Positions 12,681 to 19,988 of a stretch of 24,465 nucleotides of DNA are shown in pieces. A model generated the notes under the pieces. The model saw only the letters and a list, made by a program, of their open reading frames with translations. It had not been told where the DNA came from and ran no database searches. Each line of letters opens with the position of its first letter. Within the stretch, counting starts at the first letter, position 1. A program made the translations under genes and the position numbers. Location: the IMG/VR virus record IMGVR_UViG_3300048793_000006, positions 1-24,465 of that record. One strand, written 5' to 3'. This DNA comes from a virus.

Positions 12681-13067
12681 ATGTCTGCGAATCCACTCGA
12701 TCTCGGTCAGTTCGTCAAGATCAGGAACGGAACGGACAAGGCGATCAAAGGTCGGCACGGCGGCGAGGAGTACGTCTTCCCCGTCGGGGAAACCAAGGTC
12801 GTCCGCTACGAGACAGCGTGCCACATCTTTGGCCTTGACCAGGAAGACAAGACGCCCGCCCTCGCGCGCCTCGGGTGGGCAAGATCGTCGGATGAGATCG
12901 AGGCGGGGCTTGAACGCCTTCACAAGATTTCCTTCGATGAGTTATCTTTGGAAACGTCCAGCGACGCGCGCCCCTTCGTGAACGCTGGGGACAAGGCGGC
13001 GGCAGAGGGACAACCTTCGGCCGCCGCCGAGTCTTTAGACCCGGAGGCTGGCGACGTAGACCTGTAA
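12681..13067 (+). CDS. Small conserved-type head protein with an N-terminal beta domain
   Basis: 128 aa, ATG after AAGGGG. Residues 8-55 form a compact beta unit (QFVKIRNGTDKAIKGRHGGEEYVFPVGETKVVRYE) leading to a helix TACHIFGLDQEDK. The pattern NGTDK ... F-P-x-G-x-x-x-V ... A-x-HIFG occurs in small proteins next to coat or connector genes of other phages, by recollection. The middle (LARLGWARSSDEIEAGLERLHKISF) is helical. The last 35 residues are acidic and Ala-rich (DKAAAEGQPSAAAESLDPEAGD), likely disordered. A head or connector accessory role is inferred from position. Confidence 0.7.
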   Translation: MSANPLDLGQFVKIRNGTDKAIKGRHGGEEYVFPVGETKVVRYETACHIFGLDQEDKTPALARLGWARSSDEIEAGLERLHKISFDELSLETSSDARPFVNAGDKAAAEGQPSAAAESLDPEAGDVDL

Positions 13068-13083
13068 GTTAAATGGAGGCGCG

Positions 13084-13731
13084 GTGCTCAGTACGTACAT
13101 CACGCAAGTACAGCGCCTCCTGCACGATCCAAACGCTCAGTTCTGGTCAGTCAGCGAACTAACCGACTACATCAACGAGGCTAGGAATCGCGTAGCGCAG
13201 GACACTAAGTGCCTGCGGCAGCTCATCACGAACGCCTCAACCGGGATCACACTGGTTGCCGGTCAGGAGCTCTACCAGAACGCCACGTTCATCCCGCCCG
13301 CGTTTCAGCCGTACCTGTTCAGCATCCAGTCGATCCATCTCTACTGGGGCAACACCCGCTGGCCGCTGTTCTTTTTCTCGTTCACCGACTTCAACGCCCG
13401 GATGCGAGCGTGGAACAACCTGCAACAGCGACCGCTAGCTTGGTGCCGAATGGGGGCACTGGCGTTCTACGTAGGCCCGATACCTGACCAGAACTACGCC
13501 ATCGACATCGACATGTCGATCGTGCCCAACGCGCTGACGAGCGACGCGACGCCTGAGCAGCTTCCTGTCCCGTTTCAGGAGCCCGTCAAGTACTACGCCG
13601 CGCATCTGGCGAAGTTCCGCGAGCAGGCGATGGGCGAGGCTGCGGTGTTTGAGAACCAGTACAAGACGAGACTGAGGGCTAGCGCGGTCGCATTCAACAG
13701 CAACATGACTCCCAACCCGTATCTTGGCTGA
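13084..13731 (+). CDS. Head-tail adaptor protein (P22 gp4-like / phage adaptor family)
   Basis: 215 aa from GTG 13084, with TGGAGG eight bases before. The opening L-x-x-YITQVQRLLHDPNAQFWSVSELTDYINEARNRVAQDT is the classic start of podoviral adaptor proteins: a helix, a W-S/T-D-x-EL-x-x-YINEA motif and a second helix. The middle has strands with aromatics (YLFSIQSIHLYWG, WPLFFFSFTDF). The end returns to helices (EPVKYYAAHLAKFREQAMGEAAVFENQYKTRL as two parts), where a Y-A-A-x-x-A-K-x-x-x-Q-x-x-x-E-A-x-x-F-x-x-x-Y pattern is typical. In the virion it would form a ring under the portal and receive the hub. The gene lies four bases before the hub gene, matching the P22 order 4 then 10. Confidence 0.82.
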   Translation: MLSTYITQVQRLLHDPNAQFWSVSELTDYINEARNRVAQDTKCLRQLITNASTGITLVAGQELYQNATFIPPAFQPYLFSIQSIHLYWGNTRWPLFFFSFTDFNARMRAWNNLQQRPLAWCRMGALAFYVGPIPDQNYAIDIDMSIVPNALTSDATPEQLPVPFQEPVKYYAAHLAKFREQAMGEAAVFENQYKTRLRASAVAFNSNMTPNPYLG

Positions 13732-13734
13732 GTC

Positions 13735-15300
13735 ATGGCCGAGACAGACCAGAAACAAACGGTCGAGAAGGGTGAGCGGCAGCTTCACAGCAAGCGCTTC
13801 GCCAAGTTCAAAGGCGTCAACACACAGAACAGTCGCAACGCGACGCCAGAAGACAACTTCTACGACCTGACCAACCTGATCCCGGTGGGCGCTGGAAACC
13901 TGCACACGGTTGCAGACATTTCCGTACCGCTCGTCAACTACGGCATCGACGTCATCTACTGGTATCAGTACGCCTGCATCAATGCGACTGACTACCAGAT
14001 CCTGTTCGCCACAGACGGCAAGGTGTTTGCCTATAACATCGGCACCAACGCCAGCGTGCAGATCAATACGGGTGGCGGTCAGTTGTTCTCCGGCAGCGGC
14101 TCGCGCTGTGACCAGTGGAAAAACAACGTCGTCGTCTTCGCTGACGCCAACGGGTATTTCTACTGGGACGGCACGACCTTCACCGGCCCTGTGTCGAACG
14201 CTGGCAACATCCTTCCGACGCCGCCGTTCATCAATCCTGACATCGCGGTCTATGCCAATTACGTGTGGCTCTACGTCAACCGGCTGCTGTACGTCGGAGC
14301 CATCAACAGCTACACCGACTTCACGGTGGCAAGTGGCGCACTGATACAGGCACTGACTGACCCGCAGATACGCGGGCAACTGACGCGCATGCTGTCCGCC
14401 AACGGATATCTCTACCTCGTTGGGCGATCCTCGATCAGCGTCGTATCGGATGTCTACGTGCCTGCATCTGCCTCACCTCCCGCGCCGATCTTCACGATCA
14501 CGAATCTGCAGGCGACGACGGGCAGCGACCAGCCGGCGTCCGTCATGGCGTATAACCGCAGCCTCCTGTTCGCCAACCGCTATGGACTGTGGTCTCTTAC
14601 CGGCTCAAGTGCAGAGCGTCTGTCGAAGGAGATCGACGGCACGATCCAGTACCTCGACATCACGCAGCCGGTCTGCACCGGGCAATGCGTCGTGCAGAAC
14701 ATCCCTCACGCGGCGTTCCTGTTCAAACAAGTAGGGGACCCGATCTTTGGCAGCCGCACGATCATCGGAATGTTCCTCGACGGCAAGTGGTGGTTCGCCA
14801 ACTACGGCCTGCTAACGTTCATCGCGTGGGGCCTCTACAACAACGTGCCGACCCTGTTCGGGATGATCGGCAACATCCTGTACCGGCTGTTCGATAACAC
14901 GCAGTCAGCACCAGCCTCGTCATGGAAGACACCGCTGTGGCCGATGGAAGACGCCATCGCGACCAAGGAAGTGCAGCGCGTCGGCTATGAACTGAGCGCG
15001 ACGAATATCGGCGGAGTGCTCAGCTTCTACGTCGACACGCCGAACACGAGCACCCTGATCCCAAGCAACGTGAACACGGGCGCCATCACGTTCCTGAACA
15101 ATCTCGGTCAGCCGCTCACCTGGCTCAACAACATGGGTCAGCCAATCACGTTCTTCAACAGCTCCTTCGTCCTTGCATTCGGCGACGGCCAAGGGGCATA
15201 TGCTAAGTACGTCGGCATTTCGGGTAATGCCGGGCAAGGCTCCATCTATGAACTGGATTCGTTCATCATGGACTACTACTTAAGAAATCGCTGGTCGTAG
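13735..15300 (+). CDS. Tail hub / packaged-DNA stabilisation protein (P22 gp10-like)
   Basis: 521 aa. The N-terminus (FAKFKGVNTQNSRNATPEDNFYDLTNLIP) is the usual opening of these proteins: G-V-N ... P ... L-x-N-hydrophobic. It is followed by repeated strand pairs of a beta-propeller (YQILFATDGKVFAYNIG, NNVVVFADANGYFYWDG, VWLYVNRLLYVGAINSYTDF, NGYLYLVGRSSISVV, NRSLLFANRYGLWSLTG). The motif RLSKEIDGTIQYLD and a final beta region with three NN-x-GQP-like turns (about 454-476) also fit. Such proteins cap the portal-adaptor channel, retain packaged DNA and anchor fibres. It starts three bases after the adaptor stop. The assignment combines propeller pattern and gene order. Confidence 0.78.
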   Translation: MAETDQKQTVEKGERQLHSKRFAKFKGVNTQNSRNATPEDNFYDLTNLIPVGAGNLHTVADISVPLVNYGIDVIYWYQYACINATDYQILFATDGKVFAYNIGTNASVQINTGGGQLFSGSGSRCDQWKNNVVVFADANGYFYWDGTTFTGPVSNAGNILPTPPFINPDIAVYANYVWLYVNRLLYVGAINSYTDFTVASGALIQALTDPQIRGQLTRMLSANGYLYLVGRSSISVVSDVYVPASASPPAPIFTITNLQATTGSDQPASVMAYNRSLLFANRYGLWSLTGSSAERLSKEIDGTIQYLDITQPVCTGQCVVQNIPHAAFLFKQVGDPIFGSRTIIGMFLDGKWWFANYGLLTFIAWGLYNNVPTLFGMIGNILYRLFDNTQSAPASSWKTPLWPMEDAIATKEVQRVGYELSATNIGGVLSFYVDTPNTSTLIPSNVNTGAITFLNNLGQPLTWLNNMGQPITFFNSSFVLAFGDGQGAYAKYVGISGNAGQGSIYELDSFIMDYYLRNRWS

Positions 15301-15308
15301 GTGTAATC

Positions 15309-16484
15309 ATGGCAGGCGCAGTCACACTCCCCATTACGTTCTTCACGCTGGTCGGCGCGAACAATGCGTCTGACTTTGACGTGAACTTCAACGCGCTGCT
15401 CACGCCGATGAATACGCTGGCGACGTTCAGCAACTACGCGGTGGACTCAGGAGCTGCAAACGCGATCGTGCTGACTTTCCCAGCACCGCAGATAGTGTCC
15501 TATACCGATGGGCTGTCTGTGCAAGCGAAGATCGCAGCGACCAACACCTCGACTGCCGTCAACCTGAACGTCAACTCACTCGGCAACGTGGCGGTCATCA
15601 ACGGCGACGGGACGCTGCCCCTGATAGGGCAACTGACGGCCGGCATGTTCGTCCAGTTCATGTATTCGGCGGCCGTCAACCAGTTCCAGATCGTCGGCCA
15701 GTCGCGCACCGCCAGTGCATCATCTCTGGTCGGCCCTGTCTCGATCACCACGAGCAGCAGTAACGCACTGACTGTCACAGGCGTTGCCGGGTCGACGGCC
15801 GTCGTCTTCAACTCAGGCGGTGGCACGGCTGCGGCTCTGCTGCTCAACGGTCCTACTTCTTCCAGCATTGTCGCGTCTATGACCGGCGGCGGGGCCACCG
15901 TCGGTGCGGTGCAGCAGTTCATTGACGGGCAGGCTGGCGCGCGCATTTGGGACGTTGGCGTGGGTCAGTTCGTAGTCGGCGCCTTCAGCATCTATGACCA
16001 GACCTCAGGAATAGAGAAGCTGAGGATCACGGGCGGTGCTGCGGCAACCACTCAGACCTACGGCCCGGTCGCCGCCGGTCTCGTTGACGCGACGCATGAT
16101 GCGGGCTCGTTCACTGCCACACTGACCGGCCTGACGGTCGTGACCACGGGCACGGTGAACTGGCGCAGGAGCGGCCAGATCGTCGTGCTGTTCATCACGG
16201 CGTCCATCAACGGCACGTCAAACTCAGTGAACCTGACCATGACCGGACTGCCGGCGATCATCAGGCCAAACACGTCCCAGCCTGTGTGCTGGAGTTCATC
16301 CATTCAGGATAACGGCTTCAACTTGGCAGGCACGGCGTCCATATCGAACGCTGGCGTCATCACGTTTGGACTCGGCAATACGAGCGTGGCTGCCAACCGC
16401 ATCGTGTCACAGCAAGGCATCTTCACGAACAGCGGTGCCAAGGGCCTGATCGCCGGCTGGACCATCACGTACACGACGGACTAA
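15309..16484 (+). CDS. Tail fibre protein
   Basis: 391 aa, ATG after TAGGTG near the hub-gene stop. The first third carries a segment widespread in tail fibres: YAVDSGAANAIVLTF, PQIVSYTDGLSVQAKIA, TAVNLNVNSLGNVAVING, then AGMFVQFMYSAAVNQFQIVG. The centre is Ser/Thr/Gly-rich (VSITTSSSNALTVTGVAG), suited to a fibrous shaft. The last 130 residues form a beta region starting VDATHDAGSFTATLTGL, with SGQIVVLFITASINGTSN and MTGLPAIIRPN, a layout typical of a receptor-binding tip. No chaperone-cleavage motif is recognised. Location next to the hub suggests direct attachment. The spike at 337 would be a second adsorption protein. Confidence 0.78.
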   Translation: MAGAVTLPITFFTLVGANNASDFDVNFNALLTPMNTLATFSNYAVDSGAANAIVLTFPAPQIVSYTDGLSVQAKIAATNTSTAVNLNVNSLGNVAVINGDGTLPLIGQLTAGMFVQFMYSAAVNQFQIVGQSRTASASSLVGPVSITTSSSNALTVTGVAGSTAVVFNSGGGTAAALLLNGPTSSSIVASMTGGGATVGAVQQFIDGQAGARIWDVGVGQFVVGAFSIYDQTSGIEKLRITGGAAATTQTYGPVAAGLVDATHDAGSFTATLTGLTVVTTGTVNWRRSGQIVVLFITASINGTSNSVNLTMTGLPAIIRPNTSQPVCWSSSIQDNGFNLAGTASISNAGVITFGLGNTSVAANRIVSQQGIFTNSGAKGLIAGWTITYTTD

Positions 16485-16487
16485 GAC

Positions 16488-16838
16488 GTGGCATACACCG
16501 GCGGATTTCTGACCCTGTTTCCGAGCTACCAGGATGAGTCTGGCCGCAAGGACTTCCAGCTCATGCACTACCTGCGTCACAAGATGTACGCGCAGGCTGC
16601 CGCGCGCGCGGGCGTTGCACTGTACACGCCAGACCTGACCGCCAACATCGACGCAGACTGGTTCCAGCAGCACTGGCAGGCGCACGTCGCGCTCGATCGC
16701 ATCCAACGCACCGGGCTCGGCAACACCATCGCCGCCATCGACGTGAGCGAGTGGCAGGCAGAGGGCGACTACAACGACTGGCACAACACGAATGCGTTCC
16801 TGCACTCGCGCATAGAGCAGGCTTTAGGGCTCACCTGA
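16488..16838 (+). CDS. 116-aa helical protein, function unknown
   Basis: 116 aa from GTG 16488, three bases after the fibre stop, with no clear Shine-Dalgarno, so translational coupling is likely. The sequence is helical with many His, Trp and Asp: DFQLMHYLRHKMYAQAAARAG, DWFQQHWQAHVALDRIQRT, IAAIDVSEWQAEGDYNDWHN, then AFLHSRIEQALGLT. The pattern of spaced histidines, a central I-x-x-hydrophobic-D and a final H-x-x-I-x-x-A-L-G-L resembles small phage proteins of unknown role, by recollection only. Its stop shares a base with the next start (TGATG). Position before the ejection proteins suggests a virion or assembly role. Confidence 0.68.
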   Translation: MAYTGGFLTLFPSYQDESGRKDFQLMHYLRHKMYAQAAARAGVALYTPDLTANIDADWFQQHWQAHVALDRIQRTGLGNTIAAIDVSEWQAEGDYNDWHNTNAFLHSRIEQALGLT

Positions 16839-18805
16839 TGTCGGCTATCCCCAAGGATCTCGGCTCATCGTTCGATCACCATCCGTTTGGTGAGTCTATG
16901 AGCAAGATTTCCGGAGCCGGAGACCAGAGCAGCCCGCTCTCCTCGTCGCTCAAGTTGGCGCAGGGCTCAGTGCCTGACCAACGTCAGCCGGGGACTGCGG
17001 ATCTCGCGCAGAACAGCCACGGGGCAGACACGGCAGGCAACTACGGTTATAGCAGTCACGGGCTCACCCAGCAGCAGGTAGCGACGATACAGGAAGGCGT
17101 GCGCAACTCGCCGCCGATGCAGCCTGGCGAGACGCTAGAGCAGTATTTCACCCGCATTGCACCGACAGAGACGCCGTTCCTGCAAGGCGTGCTAGGCACG
17201 GTTGAAGGCGTAGCTGCCATCGCCGCAGTCGTATGGGGTGGTATAGCACTAGGCGGTGCGCTGGCAGGGGGCGCGGCGGCTGGAGAAGCTGGAGCCGGTG
17301 CCGCTACCGCAGGAGCCGTCGCAGATACCGGCGCGTCCTCAGCCTACGGGACTGCCCTTGAGGCCGGTGCTATACAAGGCGGCGTCACAGGACTCACCAC
17401 CAGCGCCCTCAGCTCCGTCATAGGCGGCAAGCCGATCACCGCCGGAAGTCTCGGCAGGGGAGCCCTCACAGGGGCCGTGGGAGGCGCAGTTGGTTCAGTT
17501 CTCCCATCAGGTGGCGGAGTAGCAGGCGCCGCTGAACGCGGATCTATTACTGGGGCAGTCGGAAGTGCCCTCAACCACCAGAATCCACTAATAGGGGCAG
17601 CGGTCGGCGGCATAGGGGCGGGAGTCGGCAGTGCCGTATCTGGTGAGACCGGCAACAGCTTTGCCGGTGGCGTCGCAGGCGGGCTAGCCAAGGCCGCTAC
17701 GGGCGCCGAGCTCGCTAGCGGTGTAACATCGTCAGGAGGTCATCCAGTGGCAGCACAACCATACGCTGGCGGCGTGCCCGGCGACACGACGGGCAGTACC
17801 AGCTCGCCCGGCTCGTTCCTGAGCGGCGCTACGGACGCTCTCGGCGGGTCGACCGGCAGTTCCCTCGTCCAGTTTGGCGTCCCAGCGGCAGCCGGCATGA
17901 TCGCTGCCAACTCCGCCAACAAGGACAACGCCAACCTCGCCGGGCAACTCAAGTCGCTCGGCCAGCCTGACATCACCGCCGGGAACCAGCTACTGGACCA
18001 GTTCCAGCAGGGCAAGCTGACGCCCCAGCAGCAGGCCGTCGTCGACACGGCGACCAAGGCTGGTAGCGCACTCGTCACCGACCCGAACACGAAGACGCTG
18101 CAGCAGATCGCCAGCACCGCGTTCCAGAACTACAACAGCCAGACCCTGTCGCCGGCCGACCAGACGACCTTGACTAACTGGACCGCACAGGCGAAGGCCC
18201 AGCTTAGGCAGTCACTGGGCGCCAATGTTGACTCATCGAGCCTCGCGCAGTACGACGCACAGATCGACGCGCAGGGTCAGCAGATGAAGCAGGATCTGCT
18301 GACCAAGCAGTTCCAGACTGGCGACACAGCCTACAATCAGTGGCTGTCGACGACCGAGCAGGGCCAGAACATGATCCTGCAAGGCCAGCAGTACGCGGTC
18401 TCGTCGCTGAACAACATGCTGAACCAGTCGCTTGCGCTCACAGGTCAGGGCATGGGACCGATACAGGACGCGATCAACATGGAAATTGCGTCCAACACGC
18501 AGACGTCAGCTCAGATAGGGCAGTTGATCGCCGGTCTCACGCAGGCGTACGCGCTGTCGCAGTACAGGAAGAATAATCCGAGTGGCGGGTCTCAGCCGAC
18601 TACGCCACCTGGCGGCGGAGGGTCGGCACCAGGATCTACTATCACAGGGTCCGACACGGGGCAGGGTCAGTACAGCATTGGGCCAAACGACCCCTCGACG
18701 TGGAACCAGCCTCTGGGTGACTCCAACTACGGCTTCACGGACCCCAGCGTGACGGCAGATATTCCTGATACGTCGTCCATCGACGCGTCCATCCTCGGAG
18801 GATGA
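16838..18805 (+). CDS. Probable DNA-ejection protein with long Gly/Ala zipper region
   Basis: 655 aa from the ATG at 16838 that shares its A with the previous TGA; a longer in-frame reading from 16751 overlaps the upstream gene and is rejected. Residues 1-115 are polar. Residues about 117-295 are a Gly/Ala/Val region with repeated small-x3-small spacing (GVAAIAAVVWGGIALGG, RGALTGAVGGAVGSVL, GAAVGGIGAGVGSAV), the kind of sequence that packs or inserts in membranes. About 375-600 is helical and Gln-rich (LLDQFQQGKLTPQQQAVVD, DAQIDAQGQQMKQDLL). The C-terminus is a Ser/Gly/Pro linker with a polar tail. In podoviruses, internal virion proteins with this make-up are ejected to form a conduit across the envelope. 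A tape-measure role is the alternative. Confidence 0.68.
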   Translation: MSAIPKDLGSSFDHHPFGESMSKISGAGDQSSPLSSSLKLAQGSVPDQRQPGTADLAQNSHGADTAGNYGYSSHGLTQQQVATIQEGVRNSPPMQPGETLEQYFTRIAPTETPFLQGVLGTVEGVAAIAAVVWGGIALGGALAGGAAAGEAGAGAATAGAVADTGASSAYGTALEAGAIQGGVTGLTTSALSSVIGGKPITAGSLGRGALTGAVGGAVGSVLPSGGGVAGAAERGSITGAVGSALNHQNPLIGAAVGGIGAGVGSAVSGETGNSFAGGVAGGLAKAATGAELASGVTSSGGHPVAAQPYAGGVPGDTTGSTSSPGSFLSGATDALGGSTGSSLVQFGVPAAAGMIAANSANKDNANLAGQLKSLGQPDITAGNQLLDQFQQGKLTPQQQAVVDTATKAGSALVTDPNTKTLQQIASTAFQNYNSQTLSPADQTTLTNWTAQAKAQLRQSLGANVDSSSLAQYDAQIDAQGQQMKQDLLTKQFQTGDTAYNQWLSTTEQGQNMILQGQQYAVSSLNNMLNQSLALTGQGMGPIQDAINMEIASNTQTSAQIGQLIAGLTQAYALSQYRKNNPSGGSQPTTPPGGGGSAPGSTITGSDTGQGQYSIGPNDPSTWNQPLGDSNYGFTDPSVTADIPDTSSIDASILGG

Positions 18806-18806
18806 C

Positions 18807-19988
18807 ATGGCGCAACCTCTATCACTGGGTCAACTGACGGCAGCAGCGACTACGAGTCCAGAGGATCAGGCTAAAGATGACGCAGCAGTCAATCAATCAG
18901 TAGACGCTCGTTTACAGTTTGGCGACCAGAAACTTGCGATGGCAGATGAGAGGCAGCAGCGACTTGATGCCGGAGGCACGCAGACTCCGCCAATGGACAT
19001 GATGCCGGAGATCATGCAGCAGATGCCGTACCTCGTCGCCATGACAGCGATCGGCGGTGCGCTTACCAAGCAGTCAGGACTTGCGATGCTGTCCGGTCTC
19101 AACGGCATGTTGCAAGGCGCTAACAAGGGCGACCAGGAGGGGTACGACCAGGCTTGGAAGCGCTACGAGGCGGAGTACCAGAAACAGAAAGACCGCCAGA
19201 CTGAGCAGCAGGCGATCTACAAGATGTATTTGGATGCGTACGCGGATCGCCCAGACGCGTTCGACATCGCCGCAAAACACACGCTCGCAGTGACCAGAGA
19301 TCATGTCGAGACGAGCAAGTGGATTGCCGGCCAGTACGACACCAATGTCAGGTACCAAAACGACTTGAATGAGAAGTACGCAGCAATCTCTGCGGCTAAT
19401 GAGCGCGCTCGTATACACGAAGAAGGTGCTGATCGTCGTGCTCAGGCGAAGGCCGATGAAAAGTCGAGCGGTAAAGGCGCGGATATTTCCGTAGCCGAAG
19501 GGATCATCGACAAGATCGAGAAGTTGTCTTCGGAGCCAAGCAAAGTAGGAATCCCGTACGGACCAAAACTGCCAACGACGGGAGCAGGCGGATTCGTGGC
19601 GAGAATAGGCGAGTCAGTAGGGGGAGCGATGGGTGCAGATACCAGTCACGAGTCCCATGACCTTCAGACTGAGGTCAACACCCTACGTACTATGATCCCA
19701 AAGCTGCTCAAGACATCGAGCAGGACCAATGCGGAAGACAGGGCACGCGCCGACACGATAGTCAGGGGCACCAACTGGGGCGACAACTCCTCCAACACGA
19801 AATCTGCGCTGGAAGAACTTCGCGGCATTCTGAAGAAGGCTGCTGGTGGCGATTCTGGTGGCAGCTCTGGCGGAAACTCTGGCGGGAAGAACGGCAAAGA
19901 CAAGTTCGAGGTCGGAAAGCGATATGAGGACGGCTACGGCCATGTAGCTACTTACAAGGGAAACGGCCAGTGGGATGAGGAGAAGTAA
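18807..19988 (+). CDS. Probable second internal virion (ejection) protein
   Basis: 393 aa, GGAGG just before the ATG and one base after the previous stop. Residues about 74-103 are hydrophobic (PYLVAMTAIGGALTKQ, LAMLSGLNGMLQG), followed by GDQEGYDQAWKRYEAEYQKQ, an arrangement I associate with internal core proteins. The middle (105-220) is a long charged coiled coil rich in Gln, Glu, Lys and Ala. Near the C-terminus a Gly/Ser linker (GGDSGGSSGGNSGGKNG) leads to a small beta unit, FEVGKRYEDGYGHVATYKGN, ending in QWDEEK. Membership of a three-gene set with the neighbours matches the 7-20-16 ejection group of P22 in position. No enzymatic motif is visible. Confidence 0.65.
   Translation: MAQPLSLGQLTAAATTSPEDQAKDDAAVNQSVDARLQFGDQKLAMADERQQRLDAGGTQTPPMDMMPEIMQQMPYLVAMTAIGGALTKQSGLAMLSGLNGMLQGANKGDQEGYDQAWKRYEAEYQKQKDRQTEQQAIYKMYLDAYADRPDAFDIAAKHTLAVTRDHVETSKWIAGQYDTNVRYQNDLNEKYAAISAANERARIHEEGADRRAQAKADEKSSGKGADISVAEGIIDKIEKLSSEPSKVGIPYGPKLPTTGAGGFVARIGESVGGAMGADTSHESHDLQTEVNTLRTMIPKLLKTSSRTNAEDRARADTIVRGTNWGDNSSNTKSALEELRGILKKAAGGDSGGSSGGNSGGKNGKDKFEVGKRYEDGYGHVATYKGNGQWDEEK

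Noticed and set aside
13435-14379. 314-codon open frame on the minus strand
   Set aside because: It lies wholly opposite the adaptor and hub genes, which have convincing protein patterns and coupled starts. Long antisense frames are common in GC-rich coding DNA.
16751-16837. N-terminal extension of the first ejection protein to an upstream ATG
   Set aside because: It would overlap the preceding gene by 29 codons in another frame; the ATG at 16838 gives the TGATG coupling seen elsewhere.
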